Below, in pieces: positions 50,818-64,000 of a stretch of 64,000 nt of DNA; within the stretch, counting starts at the first letter, position 1, and each line of letters begins with the position of its first letter. Both the position numbers and the translations under genes were made by a program. Origin of the DNA: Onchocerca lupi (Eukaryota; Nematoda; Chromadorea; Rhabditida; Onchocercidae); assembly GCA_028564675.1 (NCBI GenBank), contig JAOVVO010000103.1, forward strand, positions 62,001 through 126,000, in the 5' to 3' direction. The notes below the pieces were generated by a model, which made no database searches, was not told where the DNA came from, and saw nothing but the letters and a program-made list of their open reading frames with translations.

Positions 50818-53800
50818 TCAGCCTTTACGGGGCCCCAGAGCATGTGATTCATATGAACGTTGATCTGAATGACTGCAAGATGGGGTAGTTGTAGGTGGTG
50901 GTGGTGGTAGAGGGATATCCGAACCAACATCACAAGAGAAATCGTATCTCAGTTTTGGCATTTCTGGAAAACACAAGTATTTCACTAATGTATGATGATA
51001 CGCTCGAAAAAAAAAAAAATGCAATAAGTATGCTTTCTACCACAGTGCGACTGAATAAATTTTTACAAGTATAATCTCTAAATTCGAATACCAACCTGAA
51101 CTCTTGACAGGAAGAGGAGGGGGAGGCGGTGGAGGTGGTGGAGGAGCAGTTGCTGTAGAAATAGATGAACTGTATCTATCAGCGTACCCCTCACCACAGC
51201 CGAGTACCAAACGTAATCGTTCTTCAAGCGGCAATCTCTTGTCTTTACTAGAAATTACGGTTGAAGGTGGTTCTCTTCGCCATGATGATGATGAGGACGA
51301 CGTTGCAATTGAAGTTAGCCCTTCCTGAAATTCTTGCACATATTAAGACCCCGAAATCTATTTTCATAAGGAAAGTGTGTAAAAAAAGATTTGATATATT
51401 AATACAAACAGAGATATATAAAAAGTTTTAGCACTTTGGAAATTCAAGTCATCTAAGTATAAGCAATATGAAAGCTGTGCTTGTGTCTTTGCATTGTCGA
51501 AACCTTCCCGGTCTAACACTCAAAGTTTCCGCACAAAGCACTCTACATTTTACTGCTGCGTTCATTCCCAAGCAAAACAATATAGAATAAAAATAAAATC
51601 AGTTTTTACATAAGGAAAAACTAAAAAAAAAAATTTTTTTCTTGCTAAAATTCTTTTTTCTTATTTGTTTAGCTGCATGACTGGATTTTTCTATTGTTTT
51701 AAATGCTACATCTGGATTCACCAAATTAACCACTTTGTGGTCCTAATCTACTTCTAATATTTTTAGCACATCTTTGTTGTCCTCCGTCATACGGATAACT
51801 CTCTGTAATCTTATCTGATAATAACTTCCTGAACTTTGACTATTTTTTATACCAAACCTTCGTCTGAATACTAAGTTTGTTTGAATTTAGATAAGTCAAA
51901 CACAAGATCACTAAGCACTTTAAAGTATATGTTCTATAAAAATAAAAGTAAAAGCTACAGATGCTTTAAACGAGAACTTAAGAAATGCAAAAAAGCGCAT
52001 CAGAAAATGGAAACCCACTATTTTTTCTGCATATCTTCATGAACAAGTCTACCTATCTGCAAGATCCTAGAGCCGCAGTTTTTCTAAATAAGGCCGATAT
52101 TTTTATTAATGATCAATTTTCCCCATTACATTGAACACTTTTTGTACGTAAGCAATGATCCATTATTTTGATTAAAATAACATTATTAAATCAAAACATG
52201 GGAGTAGCAGCACGCAAGAAAGAAGTCGAAAAATAGCGAAAGACGACCAAGTACTAGTCGAATCACAGAATACATCTATCAGTTTAATGTCTAAATATCA
52301 CAGAGTACAGAATATCTCATTCGTATATATCTCTCACCTCAGAGCATTGTCCTGGTGAAATATGTGGAGCATTTTTCTGCAGCATGAAAGAAGGCGAAAT
52401 ACTATCAGTTTTTGAGGTTAAAGTAGTTGAAGGTGTCGTTCGCCGATAAATACGACGTTTCAGGTCATCAATTGAAAGCGTTGGAGTGGCGCGCAACTGT
52501 ACAGGATCAGGAAGAGCACCAAGACGAAGTGAAGAGCGTTTTCCAGCAGTTTCGCTGGCATTCATTGACGGTATGAAAGAATGAGACAGCGGCATCGGTT
52601 TGTGCTCACCTTCTTCAGCTTTCTTTACGATAGCAATTGCAGGTGTTCTAAAATGTAAATTGCATTGATTTTTTGCGTGCATGGAAATCTTTTAACATCT
52701 GCTCTCATTATAGCAAAAATTTTAAAAAGTAAACAAGCTTAAACCTCATCACAGCAAAAAGCAAAAATAACAAGCTTAAACAGCTGAAAAAAAGAATATT
52801 CATCTTAAGAAGGAAAATTACCATATCTCAATAAATTAAAGAGTGCAAATTGCTTGGAATTTACAAGAACGAAAAAGATTAAGCAAAATTTTTCTTTTTA
52901 TCGTTAGAGGGAAACAAATTGCACGATTCACAAAAGACAGTGAAAGAGAAATCATGTTTAATCAAAGAAAAGTTGTATTTCCTAGCATTCAAAAAAGGAA
53001 AATAATAAATGCACATACACAGTATTTGAAAGTAATAAAAATGATGCGCACAATAGACACTTGAAAATTTGATTTCTTTAAAAAATAATCACTTTAACCA
53101 GTATCTCATAAAAAAGTCTTAATGTATAAGAATCTTACTTCTCCGAATCCGTAGTGGTTTTCGAGCTCTTTCTTCTTTTATATTCGTCCAGCGACATCTT
53201 TTTCTTAGGAGCCTCCGCAGCCTTTATTTGATTTTTATCACATTCAGCGTGGAAACAAGTTGAAGGTAGCTGAGTTCCCTCTGATGTTTGGAAATCCAGC
53301 AGAAAATAGGATGGTTCACAAGCAGCCTCAATTTCAACCATTTTATGGAAAAAAGCACGAACCTCTTCTGTAATAAGTTAAAAAGATAATTTCACCTCAA
53401 AAAAAAAAAAAAAAAAAAAAAGAAAGACACAAAGAGAATTACATGCTAAAGACTACATAATTCCATCGGAAACTTGGAATCTTAAGTCTGTAACCAAAAA
53501 ACAACAAATGAAGTGTCAAAGACATTTTTTTTAAATAAAGTAAATGAATAACTACCCGGTTTGATAGCGAATGACGAATCAACGATGCCGAAACTAGAAC
53601 TGCATAAAGCTTTCCCCAACATATCTGAATCGCTTTTGTTACCCATACTATCATTTTCATACTTCTTCTTTGGCAGCTGCTCTACCTAAAAAATCCAGCT
53701 TTCTTGCTGTATTAAAGAAAAATTGAGCAAGCAATAATGGAATGAAGTTACAACAAAATACCAACCTCGTTTTTTATATGCTTCTCAGTGGTAGGGCAGG

Positions 53801-56800
53801 TAGTTGCACCGCTGTCCTCAATGGAATCTGTGTTTTGAATTTCTTGCTTTGAACGTGACAACGAAGAATCTTTGCAACTGAGAGCATTATTATCACTGGG
53901 TATTTCCAATTCTCGTAGTTTCACTTCTTCAATCATATCTCTAGTTTAAATGCTCAAAACATTTCTATAAGATACCAAATGTGCAAAAACCAGTTTTCAT
54001 ATATCTCTTCCTAAACAAAAACTTACCTCTTAATATCCCAGTTTCAATTCTACTAATTGAATAGAAATTCGAAAACAAAAAATTCAAAATATTTGTCAAA
54101 TGAACATTATTGCATAATACAGTTAATGGGATTAAGACAGCCTCCTTTAAATGTTATCCAACAAATCGTAAAAGCATTGATTTAATCACAAAAATCTACT
54201 TGAAGAAAGACAAGACTAGATGTGAAAATATGGAGTGAATTCTTTCCTTTGAAATTCCTTATAATCAAAAATATGCCTCAGATATTAAATACTAACACAA
54301 GCAAATTTTCAAACTTCATACGTTTCCTTTCATTTGGATTCTAACCTTGATTCAATATTGAAGCTTTCAGCACTAACGAAAGTGAAAATGTCTTTTTAAT
54401 ACGTTTTTATAAAGTCTTTCAATATGTCATACTCATTTCAGATTTTAGGTTGCATTGAGCACAGCATACTCAAAGACGCTAAAAAAAGTGACGAGATACT
54501 ACGATGACATGTTTCCTTAATAGCTGATAAAAAACATGCCATTCAAAATAAGTGATTTTACAATCTTATCCGGATTCTCTTGTTTATGTAACTGTGCAAG
54601 TTCAATGCAACTATCAAATATACAGAAAGGAGTTCAGTGCAATTCTCACCAACATACGATTTCGGATTAAAAATGAAGCACACAAACCTTGCTCTGTTTC
54701 AGATTTCTCTCTCCATTTTGCACTTTCGCTCACTGTGCGACTTCGTTTCAGCATTATTGTTGAACGGCATTCGGAGTTGGATACACGCCTTCGGCTCTTC
54801 GTTTTTTTAGCCTTTCTTAAGCCACTCCTGTGTAATGTTTTCAAACAACTTTGGATAAAGAGTATTAAATAATATAAGCACTGCTTTATCTTCCCTAATT
54901 AGAGTATCAAATGATATAATCACTGCTTTATCTTCCCTAATAAGACTCTCACCAAAACTCACTGGCTCTGCTGGTTGCTTCTTGAGTTTCTATCATCGTT
55001 TGTACTACCCGTAATTTTCGCAACTTTTTTAGATTCCAGTGGTAGACCATTAGTAGATGAAGTATGAGAGCAAGCGTTTCCAGTACTTCCCGATCCACGT
55101 AAAGAAGCTACATGCTGTTGCCGTTTCGCCTCACGCTGTTGCATTCGTTCGAACAATGCAAGCTCTTGCAATACTTTACGCTCTTCACGAGACTGAAATA
55201 ACTGAAGAGTTACAGCAAAAAAATTTAAAAAACGAGTTTAACATATTACAAAACCAATAGGATATATCATCCACAAACTATCTATTTTTATCAATTTAAC
55301 AACATCCAAATAATACAAGTAAAACCATAAAAAAACTTGCCATTGCTTTGTTGCGATCTTCGGGAAGCATATAGTTCACACTTTCAACATCTCCTAGTAG
55401 ATTACTTCTTTTACGGTGTATCATCTTCGTAGAATTATCCAAGGTGACTGTGTGTTCATTTCCCTCACTTTCCACCATCCAATCGACTGCATCCATTACT
55501 CTCGCATTAGTAGAAACTTGCCGTTTTTTTCTAGGTCTGCCACTTTTCTTCATAACAACTGATCCTGCACCTACTGCATCTGATTTTTGCATGATTTCAA
55601 TTTTTACTTCATCTTTTGGATGTGTCCTCAGTTTTTCCATGACAGATTTATTCTCTTCCGCAGACTGCCCTTCGCACTCTTTGCTTGATGCAGCTTGCTT
55701 CTTTTTCTCATGCTGTTCCTAAAAAATATGTTAATGCATCCGCAATCTTCAAGGAACTTAAAAATCACTGGAGATGTTGCGTAATTAAAATGAAAAAAAA
55801 TACCTCCGCTTGCACACTTGTTTTATCATCAAGTGGACAAGTTATTTTTTTCAGTGAGCTGTCGGCATCTATTATGTTCTTCGCAATATCAATAATTCCA
55901 CTGCAAAAAATATCCTGGAACTTCAAGAACTACTTCCACAAAACCAACAAATTAAATTTAGCGTCGAATTGCATTCAGCGATCAATTTATGGATGTTAAA
56001 TAATTCTGCTTGGTAAATTAGCCGCAATTTTTCTCAGAGAAACAACAAACGTTTCAGTCTTCGGTGGGACAACGGAATTTTTGCACTCATTTGTGCATGC
56101 TTCTTGTCTTGTTCCGATAGTTCTACACCTCGCTGCTCCACGATAGCGCAATTTGATGTTGCCTCTTTTCCTATATGATGAAGTGCCGAGGGATATCTTC
56201 GACAGTTTACTCCGAGCTTTTTTTGAAGAACCATTCTCAGTAGTTCGAGTATGGGATTGCCTACAAAGCAGGAAGAAAATCAATATATACTTGGTAAATA
56301 ATTCGCAAAATTATCCTTCATTCAACAAACGAATTATTCGTATCCAGCTTACAAAAAAGTAATTTACTCATACCGCATCTTTCAGTAAGTTAAGAAATGA
56401 TAACTGTTTGAAAACCTCATTAAAAAACATACATCTCTAAAGAGCTGTCCGGTAATACATCCTTATTAGTGGCATTCTCGTCTTCTGTAGTAGGTGTTAC
56501 AGCTGTTGCTGCTTCGACAGTTCCAATTGCATTAATTTCACCAGTGTAAGCAGATGAAATTGCTTTAGGTGAAAATATTTTAGGAGAATATCCAGATTCA
56601 CTTAGAGCAGCCTGAACTTTTCCGACTTCCAGTTCCATATATTGCTTTTTAGCATGATCATTCGATGTGGTATCAACATTTACCACTGGATAAGAAACCG
56701 TAGTTAAGGCCTGCAGATTTCATATTCCATTATATTCATTGCCTAAGGAAAAAACATCGACCAGAAATTAGAGTGCCAGGTTTTACGATGAATTATGTTA

Positions 56801-59800
56801 TTCATAGTTCATATAAAACAACAGAGCTCTGTCGCAGCAAAAAAAATTAGTAGCAAAAGAAACTATAAAATTTCTCAGTCTTTATTTGTATGAAACATAA
56901 TTCAAACTGAAGTGATCAAACAATATTGTAATGAAATAACTCAATTATTCCCGCTACTAAATTTCTAGCAGTATACTTCACAGTTTTACAAATGCGAGAA
57001 CAAAAAAAAGTCTCAGCAAATTTCATTTTTCCCTCTATTATTTGAATGATTACAACAGCTATACCAACCGTAGTCATGACTCGATTTTGTTTCTGTTCAA
57101 GTGATCGATTAAAGCTACGGATTAAACAATCCATAATGCCATCATCATCGTCATCTGCTGAACATGCGCAAACAAGTTTCGTCTTTGACATGAAGTAATC
57201 GGCATCAAACGGAAGAGTAATCTAAATCGCAAATGCAAATGTGAAAATCCGTGTACTAGCTACCAACCTAAACCTCATTCTAAACGCTTCAAGGTTTGGT
57301 CTCTTTTGCCCCAAGTAATTCCATTCTTTATTGTTTTTGTAAAATAATAAGGAATAGCAACATATAGGTTTATTTACCTAGCGGGACATGCAAAAACTAC
57401 TTGAAAGTGAATCGAAAACAAAATCATAATGAAAGATCATAACTGATTACCTCGTCACCACGTTCAATGTTTCCAGCAGCAATACCAATGATATGCAGCT
57501 TGCCTTTCAAAAAGAAATGTTGCACCTTGATATTCGGTCGGCAAGATGCACGAGCAAATCGCGCTTTCGAACCGAACTGACGAGCATCGATGCAAATTGG
57601 TGTAGATTCTTTGTTTTCTCCAACCACTAGGTCACTAAAAGTATATGGATATTTCTACGTCCTACCAGAATGTCTCGAATATGAAATAAATTCAAAACAA
57701 TACATTCTGACCACCTCCCTTCTCTCTTCCACTCTTTATTAACATTTCTACCGAAATCTATATGAGAATACTCATTACCCTATTTTTCATTATCTCATCA
57801 CCTAACATCGAAATTATCAACACAATTACAAAATTTTTATCTCTAACTTTTGATAATTTTATGCACAATTGCACGAAAAAGAATAATTTACCTATATAAA
57901 ATGACAAATGGTACGATTGATCCTGGCTCCTTTCGACCACGACATTCATGGGGAAGGGACACACGTCCACAAATATATATTACCGGTTCATTAGCATGAT
58001 ATAACCGCGTTGAAACCAGCCCCATGGACTCCTGTGTAACATACATAACACTCACACCGTTGTTGTTTCGCAACGCTTCCAATATCGCAGGATTACCCTG
58101 AATGATGACGATATGATTTAAAATCAAATTACGATTCCAAGCTCCTTGAATACATTAAATTCATTCCAAAAACTGATCTTCAGATTAAATTTGACAAAAT
58201 AAAAACGCTGAGATAAGTTTCAAAAACCTCAATGCACCGATTAAGAAAATAACAGATGGGATCTACCGTATCTTCGTGTTTGCGCGAGAATGCCATGACA
58301 GATCTTGTATATTCATACTTAAAACACTCGACGTAATCTTCCGATAAATTTCTTCTTACTCGCTTTTTCTTCATTTCTTCCTAAAAATCCATAGATGAAA
58401 CAAACCTTCATAATTCGAGTCACACCTCATAAATCTCAAACCGTATATCTTATATTTACATACTCATCTTTAATATCTCACCTCATCTTAAAAGGCTTGG
58501 GCGAGTAAATGTAACTATAAGAAAGTATCCAGTATTGAAACTAATAATGCCTTTCAAACCTACTGATTTCTCCCGAATTTTATTTTTAAAGTGTCCTTTA
58601 GCTTTTTGCCGACGTCTCTTTTCCTTTTCTTTGCGCTGCCGAGCAAGCACTTTCAACTGCATCTCCCGCGCCTGAGTTTTGCTAAGTTTTAACAGACGTG
58701 GATTACATTCTTCACATTTATAAGTATCTGGCACCCGACGTCGATCAATGTCCATACACTTACCATGTTGCCATACACTGAAATATCCACAAGCTTTGCG
58801 AGATCTTACTTTCCAGATTTTAGGCTAGAAATTTACCACATTTAAATAATAAAGCACCACTGGTTTTAGGCACTGTTTATTGCATTTTCTATAAATAGGA
58901 AATTATAGATTGTTTCCCCCAAAATAAAAGTTTGCTAATGATATGTAAATGAAGAACTGCCCCTTCGTTTTCCAAATCACAATGGTTATGCCACCAAAGC
59001 AGATTTCCCATAAAAGTTACTTGCACATATCACACTGTATCATGAATTCGTCGTTATGATTCAAGCCACAATAACAACGTGTCGTGTATTCTTCTTCCCA
59101 ATCATCTTCACTGCTATTTGATGGCAAATCTATACCTGTCGCTTTTTCGATGGTTCTAATACCTTCATCTTCCGTTCCTTTTTCATCAATATTACCTATC
59201 AAGTTAATAACATTTAACATAATATTTGACAAAAGAGTTCATATACATTCATTACTAATATTTCGATTACATAATTGTGTGAAATCTGTTATGCGAATAA
59301 AATAAACAGTCTAACTACACCATTCACACTTGTTTCCTCCTCAGCTCCACTAATTGAAGAATGCGTCGCAACTCGTTGCTGCAAAGCCTTATTACATGTT
59401 TCATTAAAAACAGGTGCTTCCTCTCCACTCGACATATCTTCGATTGAAGGAGCAATTTCTTTCAGAATAACTGAAAAAAAAAAAAAAAAAAAGTAGTTTA
59501 TCAATTCTCTCTTTTAGAATCATTAGTCTCACAACAGATTTCAGAAATCAGTAGTTCTGATAAGTTCAAAAATAAAATTCTAGTAATGTGCAATGATTCA
59601 TTCAGATCAATGCATCCTGAAAAAAGAAAACTATTAAAAAATCAAAGAATACCTGAACTATCCGATACTATTGGAGTATCAGCACTTGCTGTTCTGTCTT
59701 TAGACGGCAATATGGAGAATTCTGTCTCAACTGATGTTGGTTGCATTAACTTCTGTTGCTGTGAATCAAACTCATGATCTTGACTAAGTGGAGAAACAGT

Positions 59801-62800
59801 GCGAGGATAAATCCCGGCAACATGTCCCGGTGATATTGGTTCCTGCCGATGCAGGCTGATTCCCTGCATTTTACATCGCACAAATGGATGAAGAAAAAAA
59901 CAAAGACGAATAAAAGAATTAACGAAATAATTAGACCAAAGAGCGACAGTAGTAAATTTTGATCAGAGGTAATTCAGAGTATTGCAACTTTGATCAATTC
60001 TTATAGAACTGCCCTAATTTGAATGAAGATAGATTGTACAAGAGAATGTTTATGCTCCGGAAAAAAAAAAAGAATTCTGAACTAGATAAAAGCATTTTCA
60101 AGTCATATTTCCTTCAATAGTTTTATAGTAACTTTGATAATTCTACAGTTGCAAAACAGACCTGTAGAAGTTTTTTAGGGGAAGTGTTCACTGAAACGCT
60201 TATTACAGATTGCGTCACAGACTGCTGATCTACCTTCTTCATTCTCTTGGAGTTATCGAAAGCGGCAGTTTCGGAATGACAAATTCGGGGCTATAAGCGA
60301 AGAAATAGTGACAGAATACCCCAGCGTACTAGAAGCTAATCAATTATACTGCTACAAGAAAAAAAAAAAAAAAAATTACGGACTTGTCGCATCTGCAGCT
60401 CATCGAGTTGTCGAGTAAGAAGCTGACGAGAATTGGCGACGAATGATTCCTGCAATGAAAGTTGAGGAACATCCAGTAAACATCAGATCCATTAGATGAA
60501 AAAATAAATGATGCCCTTATGAGATAAGATGCAATTTAATGTCTTTGAAAGCCATGTGATCTCACAAAAAAATAACCTTTCGAGACTTTTGATAATGTTC
60601 CTCAACATATCTTGCGATATCTTGATGCGAACGATGAGGAAAGGCTGTACAAGGCTGAGCAGTTTGTTCAGGGTTATGTATTCTGTCTTCATTAACAACA
60701 TAAACTGGTTCTCGAGAATCAACAGAAAGAATCTAGAATAAAAAAGACATTAAATCGTGTAAATCTAAATTGTATCATCCTAACTTGCTTGAACGGTGCT
60801 AAGACCCACGAAAAGCTTCAGAAATATCTATACAAGACTGCCAGGTGAAAACAATGAAATAAAACTGTTTTGACTAAACTAAAAAGTAAAACCATAAAAT
60901 TTATTTTGGACCGAAGATCTTCAACGACGAAAGAATTCGGAGACACTAGATTTCTTAGTTTTACTGCCATAAAATCCCAAATTTGAATTAAAAAGCTTCA
61001 CCGTTTAAACTGCTTAAAAGTTTATGTAGGAAAAGCAAGGGTCGCAAGGAAGCACGATTATGAGTGTTATGCATAAAGAGGAGATATAAAAATATAACAC
61101 CATGGCAATTAATTAGATAATACTGTCGAAAAAAGTAGAGGTTTTAACATACTAATTGACCAACTACCTGCAAAGATGATTCCTGCTCTTCTTCTTTACA
61201 ATGAACTGCCGTAGTTGAATTTTGGACACTTTTAGATGGCAATTTTTCACTCACCATGCTTACCGACTCAGCATTTGAAACTTCATGCTATAAAAAATAA
61301 GAGCTCATTCCCGCATTCCTGAGTAATTCTCAACAATTACTATAAGAATTGATATCTGCTCTTCAAAACACGCTCGTATAACAGGATAATTACGACAGAA
61401 CACAAAAGAGAATATTTATGAAAGATACTTTTAAAATACTTTCAGTGTCACCAGCAATTTTCCAAACATGCTACACTCTCTACAGAACTGTGATATACAA
61501 CCAACAGAATTCTGCCAAGTTACTAGCAATGCAACGTCTTTTTCTGTAGTGGCGCTAATTACTGTCAACTGATAAATGCTAATGAATTGAAAAAGAATTT
61601 CAGAAGTTCATGAAACGCTTGCAAAAGCAAAATCTCCCATGACATAAAAAATTTTTTAAGAGTTAGTTGAACTATGTAAATTAAGAATTCAAAAAATTAA
61701 GTGTAACTCCAACCTGCACAGTATGCTGAAGACAAGGAACATGACAAGGTTCAAGAGGTTCCGCCATGATATACTGTTGTTTGACAACTCCACTATTAAG
61801 AGCTACATTTTTCTTGAGATGTTGACGGGGAATAGTAATAATAGCGTTGGAATGATTTTCAGCGTGAACAGGATTGTCTTTCTGAACAATTGTTGATAGC
61901 ATATGATACTCACCGTTAAGTGTGCTTACGATATGAATAAAGTACTAAGAAATACTGCGTTAAGAAAAAATTCAAATATCAAATTCACCTGGAGATCATT
62001 GGTGGCAGGTTTTTGCACTAACAGTTCCGTTCCTTTATCTGGTTCACGCGATGTTCGTGCTACAAAAGACCCGTTTAAACTTTATATTTAAGGATTCACT
62101 TGGAAGCCTGTTATGAGGTTTACCATTGAATGAATCGATGAATATGGTTCAATCGCCTATATATCCTACCTATCCATGAAAAGTAGTGACATCTAGAAAG
62201 TAATAGATAACTAGGGATTTTGGGATTCAAATAAATAGTCACTTGTATGATTTCCATTATTTCGCGAACCATATTAAAACAATAAACCATAGGATTCCGT
62301 ATTTGCAATGAATTAGTGTTTTGATAACTTGTGCCATGAAAATGCAATATTTTGAACAATTTATAGCCTAATTCAGTCGAAATTTGGTGCAAATATCCTA
62401 ATCCAGTAATACATGATGATAAAGTCTTTAAGAAATAAAAAAAAAAAAAGGGTTAATTTCTCTAACCAAAAAAATAACCTCGGTTTCGGACAACTGGACG
62501 AGGCCGTCGAGACGGTACAAGGAACGGCGCCAAACCGACACTCATATCTGTAGAATGTGTATCGGAATCAGCACCTGCTGCGTTAACTGCCATCGCATAA
62601 GCAGGCATTGTTGTCGAAATTGATTTGTTAGCAGGAATTACTTGACGCATGCTTTGACGACAAGTTGATATGGCAGGAGTTGGAGGATGTCTAAATATGT
62701 GCCCAGTGTTGTTAACTGATTTAGTAATGTTGTGGAAGATAAGTTCACCGTGAAATTCAATATCAATATCCCTGTATCGAAAAATCTGAAATATTCTAAT

Positions 62801-64000
62801 CTAAAAAAAAGGCAAGCTAAATTAATTACGCTGGTCGAAGGACTCTTTTATTCGATGGTGTCGATGCTCCAAATGCTCCAGCAGAACCGACAAATTGACG
62901 GGAGTGGAACAGTACATCACTCTGATTATTAGCTGATATTTGAGTCACTCCTAAACTTTAAAAATATCACCACGATAATTACTGATTTCAATTATACAAA
63001 AAATTGAACCACAATATATTAAAAAACTATATAAATTATGCCATGCTAAATGTAAAAAATCGCCAAAGCAATTCTATTTGTCCCATTACGATCAAAATAT
63101 TTTTGCCAACATAAGGGTGACATGTCGCAAATGTAAATTCGAAAATGGAAAAAGAGGGAAATCACCAATCTTATTTCATATAATTACTGGATGTTCCCAA
63201 ATTAAGTCCGGATAATGACCTAACTTCAAGATATTCTTCAATAAACCCTTAATTGTAAAACACAAATTTTGTCAAGGTTAAACAAAACAAAAAAGTTCAA
63301 AAACTCTACCCTTCTTTGATATAATGTATTTCCACGAAAGCCATTAAACAAAAACTAACCTCGACGAGCTGTCCGGTAATTCTGGGTAGCCGTGACGGAA
63401 GTTTGTCGGGAAAATATCTGCTCACTGGTAGAAACTGGTAGCCTTAACGACAAAATCAGGAATCAAAGTATTGAGTTAGATAAGGCACTTAGTCAATAAT
63501 ACCTAAGTATATTAACTACATTTTTTATAGAAGAGAACAGTTTATTTACTATTTCAAGACAATAAAAAGGACGAAAAAAGAAAAAATCAAACCATGCAGT
63601 CGAAACGTAAGATAAAATCACTCATTCTCTTTATTTGCAAAAACTTGCCTTCGCGCCTGATTTGCCCGACATCCACCCACAGCAGCAGAATATATTCTAC
63701 AAGGTGTGTGTGGATCCATTTCCGAGATTTTTCGATAATGTGTTCCATATGGGTGCGATCTAAAGAAAAAATACATTTCATGTTATTTGAAATCTGTATC
63801 AACGTAAAAACGAATAAGATGCGAAGTCCAACGAACAATTCAACATTATTGAACAAGCTTAATCGTTAAAGAATTTTGGATCTAAATTACTTTATATGAG
63901 CCTAAAACTATTTTGTTGAAGTTTTGAAAAAAGAGACGAAAGTGCTTTACCTTACATAGTGTCCCGAATTTGCATCCCGAGAATGATGACCTACAGGAAT
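50818..64000 (-). CDS. set-26: PHD- and SET-domain chromatin protein, SET-9/SET-26 (KMT2E/MLL5, SETD5) family, 5' partial
   Basis: Nuclear reader of H3K4me3. 31 phase-consistent exons, 1749 residues visible: 64000-63951, 63759-63649, 63424-63360, 62950-62830, 62690-62479, 62059-61989, 61944-61714, 61287-61168, 60732-60577, 60449-60384, 60290-60162, 59863-59653, 59470-59321, 59195-59021, 58777-58564, 58380-58228, 58097-57892, 57634-57451, 57221-57069, 56710-56433, 56260-56129, 55900-55804, 55718-55341, 55192-54963, 54827-54688, 53938-53766, 53685-53556, 53367-53139, 52647-52338, 51324-51096, 50963-50818. PHD finger (about 600-655): RCYCGLNHNDEFMIQCDMC then VWQHGKCMDIDRRRVPDTY. SET (about 770-900): YICGRVSLP, CIDARQFGSKARFARASCRP, GDEITLPFDADY, then LVCACS. 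Further on: AT-hook-like KKSGRPRKKRQ, the family SREERKVLQELALFERMQQR helix, KKKMSLDEYKRRK, and LPLEERLRLVLG with a polyproline tract. A 5' exon set lies beyond the window. Splice choices near 55341 and 53938 are less certain. Confidence 0.9.
53399..53421. repeat. A23 homopolymer
   Basis: Twenty-three A in the intron between exons 53685-53556 and 53367-53139 of the SET-26-like gene. Confidence 0.9.
54859..54942. repeat. Tandem duplication, 2 x 42 bp
   Basis: Units 54859-54900 and 54901-54942 share the core CACTGCTTTATCTTCCCTAA and differ at about four positions. They lie in the short SET-26-like intron between exons 55192-54963 and 54827-54688. Confidence 0.9.
55193..55340 (-). other. set-26: Probable GC-AG intron in the SET-26-like gene
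   Basis: The exon end GCAATG is followed by GCAAGT. A GT 15 bp further on (after 55326) would also keep phase 0 and add five residues (ASFFM), so either donor is possible, perhaps as alternatives. Confidence 0.45.
63425..63648 (-). other. set-26: GC-AG intron in the SET-26-like gene
   Basis: The exon end CGAAG is followed by GCAAGT; the acceptor is TTCTACCAG. Phase requires this donor: it gives ANQAR-SEQIFSRQ, whereas the GT four bases downstream leads straight to a stop at the next exon. Confidence 0.75.

Overview
This window is AT-rich nuclear DNA from a nematode, most likely a filarial or other clade III (spirurid) worm. That placement is my inference, based on the pyrimidine-rich TTTTCAG-type splice acceptors, many small exons with short introns, a Ras protein carrying the LET-60-type Asp11, a DEB-1-type vinculin, and splice acceptors placed directly before start codons as in SL trans-splicing. 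I built the exon models by reading the sequence and checking reading phase across every junction. Boundaries marked uncertain are uncertain.

Layout. 0-4.6 kb: mostly non-coding, with one possible minus-strand exon. 4.6-12.8 kb (+): a complete vinculin gene (deb-1), 992 codons with the cassette microexon, with a 3.1-kb first intron that holds a near-perfect 30-bp hairpin. 13.4-14.1 kb (-): TAF13. 14.7-20.4 kb (-): a complete telomerase reverse transcriptase gene with T motif, RT motifs and C-terminal extension. 20.4-23.2 kb: no gene seen. 23.2-24.2 kb (+): a small secreted proline- and cysteine-rich protein. 24.7-25.6 kb (-): a weak candidate gene. 26.0-30.3 kb (+): phosphoacetylglucosamine mutase (PGM3/AGM1). 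30.6-34.5 kb (-): NOP9-type Pumilio-repeat ribosome biogenesis factor. 36.9-37.7 kb (-): Ras (let-60). 40.4-46.0 kb (-): an unrecognised 571-residue protein with a signal peptide and a hydrophobic C-terminus. 46.4-46.9 kb (-): a weak cysteine-rich candidate. 50.8 kb to the right edge (-): a very large PHD+SET protein of the SET-9/SET-26, KMT2E (MLL5) and SETD5 family, 31 exons visible, 5' end outside the window.

The genes are housekeeping or developmental and do not form one pathway: cell adhesion (deb-1), transcription initiation (TAF13), telomere maintenance (TERT), UDP-GlcNAc synthesis (PGM3), ribosome assembly (NOP9), signalling (Ras) and chromatin reading (SET-26-like). deb-1/TAF13 and PGM3/NOP9 are tail-to-tail pairs. 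TERT and TAF13 lie in the same direction with about 640 bp between them.

I saw no CRISPR array, tRNA, rRNA, intact transposon or bacterial-type operon. The points most worth a second look are the complete TERT with a frame-required GC-AG intron, the deb-1 intronic hairpin and 33-nt cassette microexon, the two unrecognised secreted proteins, and the degenerate SET motifs in the SET-26-like protein.
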